From Akkermansiaceae bacterium (lineage in GTDB: Bacteria > Verrucomicrobiota > Verrucomicrobiia > Verrucomicrobiales > Akkermansiaceae), in the NCBI GenBank assembly GCA_021200315.1, contig JAJQGU010000022.1:1-61558 (forward strand): a stretch of DNA of 61,558 nt, written 5' to 3'. The notes beneath the pieces are model-generated. The model had not been told where the DNA came from, did no database searches, and saw only the letters and a program-made list of their open reading frames with translations. The position numbers and the translations under genes are program-made. Positions within the stretch are counted from its first letter, which is position 1. Each line of letters begins with the position of its first letter. Of the stretch, positions 1 through 9,363 are shown one piece after another.

Positions 1-25
1 AAGAGAGGGGGAGGAGAGATTGCGG

Positions 26-55
26 GCCGCGCTCCGGAAGGAGCGCGGCTTTTTT
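26..55 (+). terminator. Intrinsic terminator of the gene upstream of the window
   Basis: A perfect 10-bp stem (26-35 with 40-49) closes a GGAA loop and is followed at once by six T residues (50-55). This is a textbook Rho-independent terminator on the plus strand. It should end a plus-strand gene that lies left of the window and insulate nnr from it. Confidence 0.85.
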
Positions 56-131
56 CCCCGCCGCGCGGCGGACAAAAAAGAATTTATGCTTCCCTTCCGC
101 CCGACCCGGTGTAGAATCCCCCGCCAAAAAA

Positions 132-1625
132 ATGCAAATCCTCTCCTGCTCTCAAATCCGCCAAGCTGAACTCGCCGCTTTCTGTCACGGAATCGACGCC
201 TTCGAACTCATGGAGGAAGCCGCCGCTCGGATCTCCGAGCTCGTGCTGGAGGCATATGACGAGCCCGGGCTCTGCATCGCCTGCGCCGGCAGGGGGAACA
301 ACGGAGGAGATGCCCTCGGGGCGGCCCGCCGTCTCGTGCAGAGAGGGTGGCGGGTCATCGTCCGCTCTCCCGCGGGAAAAGACGAGGCCGGCGGGCTTCT
401 GCGCCGGGAATGGGATCTGCTGGACGCCGCCGCCGGAGAGGCGACGGAGCAAAAGACTCTGCCCCTCCCGCTGCCGCGGGGGCCGGTGGCCGTGATCGAC
501 GGTCTGCTGGGTTCCGGCGCCCATGGCGCCCTGAGGGGGAAAATTGCGGAAATTTGCGCCGAAATCAACACTCTGCGGAGCCATTCGGGGCAGGTACGCG
601 TGTGGGCCGTTGACGTGCCCACCGGCTTGAACGCCGATACGGGCGCAAGCGACCCGAACGCCGTGCGGGCCGACTGCACGGCGGCCATCGCCTGTGTGAA
701 ACCGGGCATGCTCGAGGATGACGCCGCCGGCTTCGTGGGGCGGCTGGCCTGCGTCCCCCTGCCCTCCCTCGGACTGCCGGAAAGCGAAGGAGAAGCCGTG
801 CTGGATGCGGAGCTGCTCGCCCCTCTGCTCGCTCCACGTCCTTACGGCCTCTTCAAGAACAAAGCCGGCCGCGTGGACATCATCGCCGGCTCCGTTGGAA
901 TGACCGGCGCCGCCCGTCTCTGCGCCGAGGCCGCGCTCCGGGCGGGCGCGGGACTGTCCGTACTCCACTGTCCGCCGGAAATCCAACCGGTTCTGGCCGC
1001 GGCCTGTGCGCCGGAAATCATGGTGAGACCTCTCTCGAACCCCGACGCGGCGGATTTCTCCGAAGCGCAGGCGCTGTTGATCGGCCCGGGGCTGGGACGC
1101 CCCGGCGCGGAGTATATTCGATTGCTGCGCACTCTGGTTGAGGAGTTCCCTGGTGTTCTCACGCTCGATGCCGACGGACTGAATCTGGCCGCCGCCGAGG
1201 GATGGCGGATGAGAGCCGGGACTCTGCTCACCCCCCACCCTGGCGAAATGCGCCGTCTCTTTCCGGAATCTGCCGGGCTGACGCGCCGCGAAGCGGCTCT
1301 CCGCTTCATCGGGCGGAGCGAAGCCACGCTCGTACTGAAGGGCTGCCGCACGCTGATCGCCGAACGGGGGCGCCCCCTGCGCTTCAACGGCTCCGGCGGC
1401 CCAGCCATGGCCACGGCAGGGGAGGGCGACGTACTCGCCGGCGTATGCGCCGGACTGGCCGCCCAGGGGCTCGCCCCGTTCGACGCAGCCTCTCTGGCGG
1501 CGTACGCCTGCGGGGTGGCTTCAGAGCTGGCCTGCCGTACGGAGGACGGGCGAAGCCTCACCGCGGGAACCACGCTGGCTCATCTCGGAAGAGCGTTCCG
1601 ACGGATTGCACGAAGGGAGATCTGA
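132..1625 (+). CDS. nnr: Bifunctional NAD(P)H-hydrate epimerase / ADP-dependent NAD(P)H-hydrate dehydratase
   Basis: A cytosolic repair enzyme that returns damaged, hydrated NADH and NADPH to the active form. The 497-residue protein has the usual two-domain order. The YjeF_N epimerase domain covers about residues 1-215 and carries the GRGNNGGDALGAA loop, a variant of the common GNNGGDGLV motif. The ribokinase-like dehydratase domain covers about 225-497 and shows LTPHPGEM, LVLKGCRT and the catalytic-Asp motif AGEGDVLAG. A TAGAAT box at 112-117 lies 14 nt before the ATG, so the leader is probably very short; I see no clear -35. The stop overlaps the radC start (TGATG), which implies translational coupling. 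Confidence 0.95.
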   Translation: MQILSCSQIRQAELAAFCHGIDAFELMEEAAARISELVLEAYDEPGLCIACAGRGNNGGDALGAARRLVQRGWRVIVRSPAGKDEAGGLLRREWDLLDAAAGEATEQKTLPLPLPRGPVAVIDGLLGSGAHGALRGKIAEICAEINTLRSHSGQVRVWAVDVPTGLNADTGASDPNAVRADCTAAIACVKPGMLEDDAAGFVGRLACVPLPSLGLPESEGEAVLDAELLAPLLAPRPYGLFKNKAGRVDIIAGSVGMTGAARLCAEAALRAGAGLSVLHCPPEIQPVLAAACAPEIMVRPLSNPDAADFSEAQALLIGPGLGRPGAEYIRLLRTLVEEFPGVLTLDADGLNLAAAEGWRMRAGTLLTPHPGEMRRLFPESAGLTRREAALRFIGRSEATLVLKGCRTLIAERGRPLRFNGSGGPAMATAGEGDVLAGVCAGLAAQGLAPFDAASLAAYACGVASELACRTEDGRSLTAGTTLAHLGRAFRRIARREI

Positions 1626-2338
1626 TGAATACGGACGACCGCACGCCCAGCTCCCTGCCCCATGCGGAAGACATGCCCCGCGAGCGCCTGCTCCGCGAGG
1701 GGAGAGCCGCCCTCACGGACGAAGAACTCATCGCCCTGTTTCTGCGCACGGGCTCCGCCGAATGCCACGTGCTCGAACTGGCTGCCCGTCTGAAGAGAGA
1801 AGCCGGATCTCTCGCCCTGCTGGCCAGTCTCGAAGCGCAGGAAATCCAGTCTCTTTGTAAAGGAATAGGCGTCGCCAAGGCCGCCGCTCTGGCGGCGGTC
1901 TTCGAGCTTGGCCGGCGGGCCATGCAGGAGGAAGCCTCCGGGAAGGTACTGGCTCACCCCCGCGCCGTCTACGAATTTCTCGCTCCGGAACTGCATGCGC
2001 TGCGGCAGGAGACGCTGGTTCTCCTGCTGCTCGACATCCACCGCCGACTCATCGCCAAGCGCACGATCGGCACGGGTTCCCTTTCCCAAGTACTCACCCA
2101 TCCCCGCGACATCTTCCGCGAGGCGCTGCGCTACAATGCCTATTGCATTGTCCTGGCGCACAATCACCCGAGCGGCTTCTCCAACCCCAGCGAAGCCGAC
2201 ATCCAGATGACGAACGCCGTCGCCCGCGCGTCCGGGATCATGCGGATTCCTCTGGACGATCACGTCATCATCGGCCGCCCCGGCAAGGGTTGCAAACACC
2301 CCTACTACAGCTTCCGCGAAGACGGGAGACTCCCGTAA
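1625..2338 (+). CDS. radC: RadC-family JAB1/MPN-domain protein
   Basis: A 237-residue RadC-like protein (UPF0758). The N-terminal half (about 1-110) holds the helix-hairpin-helix-like region ending in IQSLCKGIGVAKAAAL. The C-terminal JAB/MPN metalloprotease-like domain shows the metal motif AHNHPSG at about residue 178 followed by a conserved downstream Asp. The family is widespread, but its proposed DNA-repair role is not firmly established. I chose the ATG that overlaps the nnr stop codon (TGATG). An upstream open extension exists in the same frame but lies inside nnr and has no domain support. Confidence 0.93.
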   Translation: MNTDDRTPSSLPHAEDMPRERLLREGRAALTDEELIALFLRTGSAECHVLELAARLKREAGSLALLASLEAQEIQSLCKGIGVAKAAALAAVFELGRRAMQEEASGKVLAHPRAVYEFLAPELHALRQETLVLLLLDIHRRLIAKRTIGTGSLSQVLTHPRDIFREALRYNAYCIVLAHNHPSGFSNPSEADIQMTNAVARASGIMRIPLDDHVIIGRPGKGCKHPYYSFREDGRLP

Positions 2339-2352
2339 AACGCATTTGAGAC

Positions 2353-2381
2353 TTGAACCCCGGAGCGGGGTGTGCTAAAAG
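2353..2381 (+). promoter_or_regulatory. Promoter of the sulfatase gene, leaderless geometry
   Basis: TTGAAC (2353-2358), a 17-bp spacer, then TAAAAG (2376-2381). The -10 ends 6 nt before the ATG at 2388, so transcription should begin at or next to the start codon. Confidence 0.6.
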
Positions 2382-2387
2382 AACGGC

Positions 2388-4577
2388 ATGCGCGCCGTTA
2401 TCTGCTGTCTTCTTGGCCTGTTCGCCGCCGTGTCCCCCATTGCCGCCGGGGAACCGCCCGCCGCGGGACGGCCCAATATCCTGCTCATTCTGGTGGACGA
2501 CATGGGCTGGGGAGATTTGGGCGTCTTCCATCAGAACCAGCGAGCCAGAAAACGCCTGCCGGCGATCCGCACGCCTCATCTCGACCGCCTGTCGGCGGAA
2601 GGGGCTCAGCTCCGCCGACACTATGCCGCCAGCCCCGTGTGCGCCCCGGCCCGCGCCTCCCTCTTCTCCGGAGTGCACCAAGGGCATGCCGAAGTCATCC
2701 GCAACAGCAATTTCGACGCGCCTCTGGAGAACACGCACACTCTCGCCTCCATGCTCCGCGAGGCGGGCTATTCCACGGCGCTGATCGGCAAATGGGGGCT
2801 GGGCGGCGGCAGAGAACAGGGCGGCACCCCCGAGACGTCGAGCGCCTGGCCCACCAAGCGCGGATTTGACTTCTTCTTCGGCTACAACAACCACATCACC
2901 GGGCACCGGCACTACCCGAAAGAGGACCCCGCAGCGGATCCAGACACCGGGCACAATGCCGTATGGGAATCCTCCGCCGACAAGAGCGAGGACATCTCGC
3001 AGAACTGCGACGGCTGCTATTCGACCGACCTCTTCACGGCGCGCGCGAAGAAATGGATTGCGGATCAGAAGAAGGCCGCGCCAGGGAAGCCCTTCTTCCT
3101 CGCCCTCACTCTCGTGGCTCCGCATGCGCGCCTGGCCGTACCCGCCGCGCCCTACCCGAAAGGCGGGGGGCTCCGGGGCGGGGTGCAGTGGCTCGGCAAG
3201 CCCGGCAGGATGATCAACACGGCCATTCCCGGCAAGTGGGATACCTTCATCCCCTCCGTCTACGCCAAACAGAAGGATTGGCCCGAGTTCGCCCGCCGCC
3301 ATGCCACCGTGATCACGCGCATCGACGACGCTGTGGGCGATTTGACGCAGCTTCTGAAAGATCTGAAGATCGACGGCCAGACCATGATCGTCTTTCTCTC
3401 CGATAACGGTCCGCACAACGAAGCCGGCGCGGTGAAGGGCTCTCCGGCTCATCCCGCTCCGATACAGGATCCCTCCTTCTTCCAATCCTACGGCGTGTTC
3501 GACGGCATCAAGCGCGACTGCTGGGAGGGAGGGCTGCGCGTACCGGCTCTCGTACGCTTTCCCGGCACGGTGAAACCCGGGCTTGTAACGCTCTCGCCCA
3601 GCCAGTTCCAAGACTGGATGGCCACTTTTGCCGATCTCGCCGGCGTCTCCGTGCCCATGCGCAGCGACGGGGTGTCCCTGATGCCGCTGCTGGCGGGGAA
3701 ACCCGCGAAGCAGCGGGAGAGCGCGATCTACACCGAATTTTTCTACAACGGCGCGACGCCTGATTACAAGGACTTTGCACCCACACACACCCGGCGTGCG
3801 CGCGGACAGATGCAAGTCGTCTACGTGGACGGCCTCAAGGGCGTGCGCTACAATGTGAAGAGCGCGGATGATCCCTTCGAGATCTACGACACGGCCAAAG
3901 ATCCCGGGGAACGAAAGAACCTCGCCCAACAGCACCCCGATCTTCAGAAAAGAATGGAAGCCGAGGCGCTGCGCAGCCGGCGTGCCTTCGACTACACGTG
4001 GAGCGGCCCCCGCCGCAACAACCCCATCAGCGGCTCCACCCTATTCGATAAGGTGCCTGTGCCCGCCGTGCAGAATGTCCCGGATTTGGAGCCCGGCCTT
4101 TCTTCGAAACAGGTGAGCGCCTCGCCCGCCTGGGTGCCCGCCTTCGACACCCTGCCCGAGGCGAATGAAGCGGCGGCGGGTCGGGTTGCGAATCCGGCGG
4201 ACTGGGAATTCCCCGCCGGCACGGTCACCGAATTGAAAGGCTATCTCCGCGTGCCCGAAACCGGCCCCTGGACGTTCCATGTAGCGCTCGACGCCGTGCC
4301 CGGTAGCAAAGCCTACATCAAGCTGCACCGCTTCCATCTGGTGGACGCCGACTTCAACTACAAGCCCGGCGAGACGGTCTCCTCGTCCATGGCCGTGAAT
4401 GCGACCGAAGGGCGAGGCGGGCGCAAGCCCGTATATCTCGAGGCGGGGCTGCACCCCATCACCATCACGGTGGTTCAGGGCGACTCCGCCCCCGGCAGAC
4501 TCCGCTTCTCGTGGCAGAAAGGGAACGGCGGGATCAAGCCCGTCCCGGCCGAGGCATTCTTCACCCCGCGTCCGTGA
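2388..4577 (+). CDS. Secreted sulfatase with C-terminal PA14-like domain
   Basis: A 729-residue exported sulfatase, expected to hydrolyse sulfate esters, plausibly on glycans such as mucin or algal polysaccharide. The signal peptide is residues 1-20 (ends SPIAAG). The alkaline-phosphatase-superfamily core begins PNILLILVDDMGWGDLG with the metal-binding DD pair. The sulfatase signature VCAPARASLFSG carries the Cys of CxPxR that matures to formylglycine, and FLSDNGPHNE gives further metal ligands. The last ~130 residues (about 600-729) resemble a PA14 carbohydrate-binding beta domain. Neither a formylglycine-generating enzyme nor an anSME gene is in the window. The exact substrate cannot be read from sequence. 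Confidence 0.9.
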   Translation: MRAVICCLLGLFAAVSPIAAGEPPAAGRPNILLILVDDMGWGDLGVFHQNQRARKRLPAIRTPHLDRLSAEGAQLRRHYAASPVCAPARASLFSGVHQGHAEVIRNSNFDAPLENTHTLASMLREAGYSTALIGKWGLGGGREQGGTPETSSAWPTKRGFDFFFGYNNHITGHRHYPKEDPAADPDTGHNAVWESSADKSEDISQNCDGCYSTDLFTARAKKWIADQKKAAPGKPFFLALTLVAPHARLAVPAAPYPKGGGLRGGVQWLGKPGRMINTAIPGKWDTFIPSVYAKQKDWPEFARRHATVITRIDDAVGDLTQLLKDLKIDGQTMIVFLSDNGPHNEAGAVKGSPAHPAPIQDPSFFQSYGVFDGIKRDCWEGGLRVPALVRFPGTVKPGLVTLSPSQFQDWMATFADLAGVSVPMRSDGVSLMPLLAGKPAKQRESAIYTEFFYNGATPDYKDFAPTHTRRARGQMQVVYVDGLKGVRYNVKSADDPFEIYDTAKDPGERKNLAQQHPDLQKRMEAEALRSRRAFDYTWSGPRRNNPISGSTLFDKVPVPAVQNVPDLEPGLSSKQVSASPAWVPAFDTLPEANEAAAGRVANPADWEFPAGTVTELKGYLRVPETGPWTFHVALDAVPGSKAYIKLHRFHLVDADFNYKPGETVSSSMAVNATEGRGGRKPVYLEAGLHPITITVVQGDSAPGRLRFSWQKGNGGIKPVPAEAFFTPRP

Positions 4578-4679
4578 CCGGAGGCCGCCCCTGCCCAGCG
4601 GCTTCCGAGTGTGCTCCGCCCGTCTGAAAAGACGTCTGACCAGTTCAAAGGCCGGTTAAGGAGGGGGCGAATCCATGGC

Positions 4680-4707
4680 GCGGGAGCTCTTTTCCCGCCG
4701 GTTTTTT
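4680..4707 (+). terminator. Intrinsic terminator after the sulfatase gene
   Basis: A 6-bp GC-rich stem (4680-4685 with 4693-4698) around a 7-nt loop is followed three bases later by TTTTTT (4702-4707). It lies between the sulfatase stop and the TetR promoter. Confidence 0.6.
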
Positions 4708-4716
4708 CGTTTTGTG

Positions 4717-4765
4717 TTGACATCCGCGCCGTACATGTGTACGGTACATGTCGTACACGTGTACG
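4717..4765 (+). promoter_or_regulatory. Exporter-operon promoter with two TetR-type operators
   Basis: TTGACA (4717-4722), a 17-bp spacer and TACGGT (4740-4745) form a strong promoter. A dyad CCGTACA-TG-TGTACGG (4729-4744) fills the spacer and enters the -10. A second, perfect 14-bp palindrome CGTACACGTGTACG (4752-4765) sits at the predicted transcription start. Both share the half-site GTACA/TGTAC. The layout predicts direct autorepression by the TetR protein encoded from 4776. Confidence 0.75.
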
Positions 4766-4775
4766 GCAAACGATC

Positions 4776-5459
4776 ATGGACAAAGAAAAGGGAGCGGAGC
4801 AAAAGCTGTTGGAGCTCGGAATGGCCGAGCTGGAGCGCGGAGGAATCCGCGGGCTGCGGGTGAGGCGTCTGTGCGCGGCCGCGAACGTAAGTCCCGGGAC
4901 CTTCACCGCCTTCTTCAAGACGAAGCGAGCCTTCGCCGACCGCCTGCTTGAGCAGTGGTACAGCACTCTTAAGGCCGCCATCGGCCCGCATCGCAAAACC
5001 CCGGGGAGCGCATGGGAACGCCTGCGCGCAGAATTGGAAGCGGCCGTGCGCTTTGCCTGGAATAACCTCGGGGTTCTGCTTCAGCTCGCTCAGGATGTCG
5101 GCGCGGGCGAAGCGAGCGTGCACGCCTTGGTGCGCGTCGCCCGTCTCAACCACGTGGAATGGCTGCATCAGGCTATTCGCGACGCGCAGAAGGACGGCTG
5201 CATCGTGCCCGGACATCCCTGGCATCTTCTGGCCTACATGTTCGGCGCGGCGAACATGCCCCTGTTCATCTTCCATACGCTCAACGCACCCCATGCATTC
5301 GGCGCATCCTCCTCCGCAGAGCGGGGAGGGAGGCACTCCGAAGCGCTGCAGGGTCTTTTCGCGGAAATTTTCGCAGAAATCGGCGGACTCGGTTCCGCCC
5401 TGCGGCGCATGGAATGGGCTCTGGCCGGGATCACCCTTCGGAAAGGCGGCAAGGCATGA
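4776..5459 (+). CDS. TetR/AcrR-family transcriptional regulator of the exporter operon
   Basis: A 227-residue one-component repressor. The N-terminal helix-turn-helix is clear: LGMAELERGGIRGLRVRRLC, then NVSPGTFTAFFKTKRAFADR, the latter being the recognition helix typical of TetR proteins. The C-terminal ligand-binding part is helical and divergent, so the inducer cannot be predicted. The start follows the twin palindromic operators. Longer open extensions to the left cross the promoter and operators and are rejected. The stop overlaps the hlyD-like start by 4 bp (ATGA). By position it is the counterpart of E. coli CecR, which controls ybhGFSR. Confidence 0.9.
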   Translation: MDKEKGAEQKLLELGMAELERGGIRGLRVRRLCAAANVSPGTFTAFFKTKRAFADRLLEQWYSTLKAAIGPHRKTPGSAWERLRAELEAAVRFAWNNLGVLLQLAQDVGAGEASVHALVRVARLNHVEWLHQAIRDAQKDGCIVPGHPWHLLAYMFGAANMPLFIFHTLNAPHAFGASSSAERGGRHSEALQGLFAEIFAEIGGLGSALRRMEWALAGITLRKGGKA

Positions 5460-6514
5460 AAAGGAGCCTCATTGTGTTGTCGGCGGTTTTTCTTGCCGCG
5501 GCCGGAGGAGTATGCACGTGGCGCGCTCTCTCCCCCGACGAAAAGACATCGCTGGATCTCAGCGGCAACGTGGACATCCGCAGCGTCGGCATCTCCTTCC
5601 GCGTGGCCGGGCGGCTGCAGTCCCTGTCCGTGGACGAGGGCGCTTCGGTGAAGGCAGGCGAAGAGCTCGGCCGCCTGGACGCGGAACCCTGCGAAATCGC
5701 CCTGCGCCGGGCGGAGGCGGAGGTGGAGGCCGCGCGCCGCGCCCTTCCCCGGGCAGAAAGCCAAGCCCGCGCGGCGGAGGCCGCGTGGGAGCTCTTCCGC
5801 TCAGGCTACAGGCAGGAGGAAATCGACCACGCACGCGCCTCACTGGAGTCCGAGCAGGCGCTCTTGGACAACGCCCGGAAGGAATACGACCGACAGCAAA
5901 AGCTCATAGCCAGCTCCGCCGTCTCCCGCCAATCCTTCGATGCCGCGGAAAAGACGTTCCGCAGCCAGAAAGCTCTCACCGCCGCCGCGGAGGCAAAGTT
6001 CACGGAACTTTCCGCCGGTTACCGTCAAGAGGAAATCGAACAGGCGCGGGCTCAGTACGAGGCCGCACGCAACGCCGTGGACGAAGCCTCAGCCAATCTA
6101 GCCTCCGCGGAGGCGGCCCGCGACCAGGCCGCGCTTAACCTGCGCGACACGAAGCTCATCGCGCCGGCCGACGGCGTCATCATGACGCGAACCCTAGAGC
6201 CCGGCTCTATGGTGACGGCGGGCGCCACGGTGCTGACGCTTTCCCTGCGGCATCCCGTATGGGTGCGCGCCTACGTGGACGAAGCGGATCTCGACCGCGT
6301 GCATCCTGGTCAGAAAGTGACGGTCACCACAGACGGCGGCGGCCGCTATGAGGGAACAATCGGCTACATCTCCCCCCAGGCGGAATTCACGCCCAAAACG
6401 GTGGAGACGGCGGACATCCGCACCACGCTCGTCTACCGCCTCCGCGTCGTCGTCGAGGGCGAAGGCTCCTCCCGTCTCAACCAAGGCGCGCCCGTGCGGG
6501 TGGAAGTTCCGTAA
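5456..6514 (+). CDS. HlyD-family membrane fusion protein of an ABC exporter (YbhG-like)
   Basis: A periplasmic adaptor of 352 residues linking an inner-membrane ABC exporter to an outer-membrane channel. It has an N-terminal signal anchor (SLIVLSAVFLAAAGGVCTW), a lipoyl-type half-domain (VGISFRVAGRLQSLSVDEGA), a long alpha-helical hairpin (about 85-215) and the second half-domain IAPADGVIMTRTLEPGSMV. The hairpin holds a short internal repeat, SGYRQEEIDHARA and AGYRQEEIEQARA, as seen in YbhG proteins. It is coupled to tetR by an ATGA overlap and lies 39 bp before the ATPase gene. No outer-membrane factor gene is nearby. Confidence 0.9.
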   Translation: MKRSLIVLSAVFLAAAGGVCTWRALSPDEKTSLDLSGNVDIRSVGISFRVAGRLQSLSVDEGASVKAGEELGRLDAEPCEIALRRAEAEVEAARRALPRAESQARAAEAAWELFRSGYRQEEIDHARASLESEQALLDNARKEYDRQQKLIASSAVSRQSFDAAEKTFRSQKALTAAAEAKFTELSAGYRQEEIEQARAQYEAARNAVDEASANLASAEAARDQAALNLRDTKLIAPADGVIMTRTLEPGSMVTAGATVLTLSLRHPVWVRAYVDEADLDRVHPGQKVTVTTDGGGRYEGTIGYISPQAEFTPKTVETADIRTTLVYRLRVVVEGEGSSRLNQGAPVRVEVP

Positions 6515-6553
6515 GCGGCTTCCGCGGCAATCTCTCCACTCCAAAAAGACACC

Positions 6554-8266
6554 ATGCTGGCTGAAGTCCGGAATCTGCGCTATCGCTTCAGGGGAGCGGC
6601 GGGAGACGCGCTCTCCGGCGTCTCCCTCACTTTGGAGGAAGGCGAAGTACTGGGGCTCATCGGCCCCGACGGCGCCGGCAAGACGACTCTGCTGCGCCTC
6701 ATGGCGGGCGTGCTCGGGGCGGCGGGCGGCTCCATCTCCATCCGAGGACTGGATCCCGTGCGGAACCACGCGGAGCTCAGCGCACAGGTGGGCTACATGA
6801 CGCAGCGCTTCAGTCTGTATGAGGATCTCACCGTCGGGGAGAACATGAACCTCCGCGCCCGCATGAAGGGCATCCCCCCGAAGCAGGCGGCGGACGAGGA
6901 GACACGCCTGCTCGAGGCGGCGGGGCTCACCCGCTTCCGCGACCGCCTGGCGGGCAGGCTTTCCGGAGGCATGAGGCAAAAACTCGCCCTCATCTGCACT
7001 CTCTGCGGCGCACCTCCGGTGCTGCTGCTCGACGAACCCGGCGTGGGCGTGGATCCTCTCTCGCGCCGCGCTCTCTGGCAGCTCGTGGAGCAGGCACGCG
7101 GCTCCGGACGCGGCGTCATGTGGTCCACCTCCTACATGGACGAGGCGGCGCGCTGCAGCCGCGTCTGTATTCTGCACGCAGGGTGCGTGCGTTATCTGGG
7201 AACGCCGGAGAATCTCATCGCCCCGCTTCGGGGGCGCGTGTTCGCCCTGAACGCCGCACCTGCGGAGCGTCTCGCCCTGCTGCGCCGCATGCAGGGGCTC
7301 CCCGACGTCATGGACGCCGTGATCGAAGGCCCGCATGTGCGTTTTCTGCTGCGCCGGAAGCCTGCGGCGGACTCTGTGCCCGCGGGTGCGCGGGCGGCGG
7401 AGCCCAACTTCGAGGAGGCGTTCATCAACCTGCTCGGCGGCCCGCCCGTACGCCGGCGGCCCCCCCATCCGTCCCTCCCCGTGTTGCGCACCGAGAATGA
7501 CGCGCCGCTCATCATCACGCGCGGCCTCACCAAAAAATTCGGCGCCTTCACCGCCACGGACAACCTCTCCATCAGTGTAAAACGCGGAGAGATTTTCGGC
7601 ATTCTCGGCGCGAACGGCGCAGGCAAGACCACCGCTTTCCGCATGCTGTGCGGCCTGCTGCCCGCTTCGTGCGGACAGGCGGAGATGCTGGGCATCGACC
7701 TGCTTCGCCATGCCCGGCGGGTACGGGCGCACTTGGGCTACATGGCGCAGAGGTTCTCGCTCTACGGTGCATTGAGCGTCAGGCAGAATCTGCGATTTTT
7801 CGCCTCGGTGTACGGTCTGCGGGGGCGACTCCGGGCGCAGCGCATCGCGGACGCGGCCACCCGCTTCGGCCTTCTGCCTCACATGGAACATGCCGCAGGC
7901 GCTCTGCCGCTGGGTATCCGCCAGCGTCTCTCCATGGCCTGTGCCACTCTGCACGAGCCGGAGTTCCTTTTCCTCGACGAGCCGACATCCGGCGTAGATC
8001 CCTTCGCCCGCCGCGAATTCTGGGAGGAGATCAATGAAATGGCCGCGGCGGGCGTCGCCATCATCGTAACCACTCACTTCATGGACGAGGCGCAGTATCT
8101 GCACCGCATGGTGATCATGAACCAAGGGCGCGTGATCGCGCAGGGAGCTCCGGAGGAATTGAAGGCTGCCGCCGCAACGCCGGAGTGCCCGCACCCCACC
8201 ATGGAGGACGCCTTCATCCACTACATCGCCCGACCGCTCAATCCCACGGAGGAGCCTGAATCATGA
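6554..8266 (+). CDS. Tandem ABC transporter ATP-binding protein (YbhF-like)
   Basis: A 570-residue protein with two fused nucleotide-binding domains that power the exporter. NBD1 has Walker A GPDGAGKTTLLR, signature LSGGMRQKL and Walker B VLLLDEPGVGVDP. NBD2 has Walker A GANGAGKTTAFR and Walker B FLFLDEPTSGVDP, but its signature reads LPLGIRQRL instead of LSGGQ. A degenerate second signature is typical of YbhF-type proteins and suggests one weakened ATPase site. The stop overlaps the next start (ATGA). With one ATPase gene encoding both NBDs, the two permeases downstream probably form a heterodimer. Confidence 0.93.
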   Translation: MLAEVRNLRYRFRGAAGDALSGVSLTLEEGEVLGLIGPDGAGKTTLLRLMAGVLGAAGGSISIRGLDPVRNHAELSAQVGYMTQRFSLYEDLTVGENMNLRARMKGIPPKQAADEETRLLEAAGLTRFRDRLAGRLSGGMRQKLALICTLCGAPPVLLLDEPGVGVDPLSRRALWQLVEQARGSGRGVMWSTSYMDEAARCSRVCILHAGCVRYLGTPENLIAPLRGRVFALNAAPAERLALLRRMQGLPDVMDAVIEGPHVRFLLRRKPAADSVPAGARAAEPNFEEAFINLLGGPPVRRRPPHPSLPVLRTENDAPLIITRGLTKKFGAFTATDNLSISVKRGEIFGILGANGAGKTTAFRMLCGLLPASCGQAEMLGIDLLRHARRVRAHLGYMAQRFSLYGALSVRQNLRFFASVYGLRGRLRAQRIADAATRFGLLPHMEHAAGALPLGIRQRLSMACATLHEPEFLFLDEPTSGVDPFARREFWEEINEMAAAGVAIIVTTHFMDEAQYLHRMVIMNQGRVIAQGAPEELKAAAATPECPHPTMEDAFIHYIARPLNPTEEPES

Positions 8267-9363
8267 AACGACTTTTCGCTCTCATAATCAAAGAATCTCT
8301 CCAGATTCGGCGGGATCCCTCAAGCCTGCTGCTCGCCTTCGTCATCCCGGTGTTGATGATTCTTCTCTTCGGTTTCTGCATCAATCTGGACAGCACAGCC
8401 ACCAAAGTAGCCCTGGTGCTTGAGGACGAAGCGCCGACGGCGCATCGTCTCGTGGAATGTCTCGCCGGTTCCCCCGACTTCGAGCTTTGCCGCGCGGACG
8501 GACGGGACGATGCGCTGCGCCTGCTGCAGCTCGGGAAGGCGCACGCCGCGCTCTTCGTCCCTTCTGACTTCTCCCGCATCTTCGAGAGCGGCGGCGGCTC
8601 GGATCTTCTGCTGGCGACGGATGGCTCCGCGCCCAATACGGCGCAGTTTTCCTCTGCCTACATCCAGAGCGCCTGCTCGCAATGGCTGCAATCCCCGGCG
8701 GCGGCCTCCCCCGGGCTTTCCGCGAAAACAGCCTACCTCTTCAACCCCACGGCGGACAGCACCGCTTCCATCCTGCCCGGCACTATTGCCGTGGTGCTCT
8801 CCTTCATCGGCTCTTTCCTCACGGCCATGGTAGTGGCCCGCGAGTGGGAACGAGGTACAATGGAGGCCATTCTGGCATCGCCGGCCTCGCGGCTTGAATT
8901 CGTGCTTTCCAAGCTCATTCCCTACTTTGTGCTTGGGCTGTGCGCCATGGGCGTCTGCACTCTGTCCGCCATACACCTCTTCGATGTGCCGCTGCGCGCC
9001 CCCTGGTGGCAGCCTTTCGCCGCCGCCTCGGTTTTCCTGTTCAGCGTGCTGAGCATCGGCCTGCTCATCTCCACACTCGTGCGCAGCCAGTACAGCGCGT
9101 CTCTCATCGCTCTGATGGTCTCGATGCTGCCGACGATGCTGCTCAGCGGCTTCGTATTCGAAGTGTCGAGCATGCCGCAATGGCTCCAGGCCATCAGCTG
9201 CGTCATCCCCGCCTGCCATTTCGTGCCGGCGCTTTCCACGCTCTTTCTCGCCGGGGGTGCTTGGAGCCCCTCTCTCTGGGAAAGCGCGGCCGCTCTCGCT
9301 GTCTTCGCCGTCCTCTGGACCGCCCTCGTCATTGTCTCTACTCCCCGCCGCCTCGATTCATGA
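8263..9363 (+). CDS. ABC-2 type exporter permease (YbhS-like)
   Basis: A 366-residue inner-membrane permease of the ABC-2 family. It has one N-terminal membrane helix (SSLLLAFVIPVLMILLFGFC), a large extracytoplasmic loop (about 45-170), and five more helices from GTIAVVLSFIGSFLTAMVVA onward. The conserved motif REWERGTMEAILASPASRLE follows the second helix, as in other ABC-2 exporters. Four-base ATGA overlaps on both sides mean tight translational coupling with the ATPase and the second permease. Confidence 0.9.
   Translation: MKRLFALIIKESLQIRRDPSSLLLAFVIPVLMILLFGFCINLDSTATKVALVLEDEAPTAHRLVECLAGSPDFELCRADGRDDALRLLQLGKAHAALFVPSDFSRIFESGGGSDLLLATDGSAPNTAQFSSAYIQSACSQWLQSPAAASPGLSAKTAYLFNPTADSTASILPGTIAVVLSFIGSFLTAMVVAREWERGTMEAILASPASRLEFVLSKLIPYFVLGLCAMGVCTLSAIHLFDVPLRAPWWQPFAAASVFLFSVLSIGLLISTLVRSQYSASLIALMVSMLPTMLLSGFVFEVSSMPQWLQAISCVIPACHFVPALSTLFLAGGAWSPSLWESAAALAVFAVLWTALVIVSTPRRLDS

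Noticed and set aside
4611..4775. N-terminal extension of the TetR gene to 4611
   Set aside because: The extension crosses the terminator, the -35/-10 promoter and both operators, and it adds residues outside the TetR family start.
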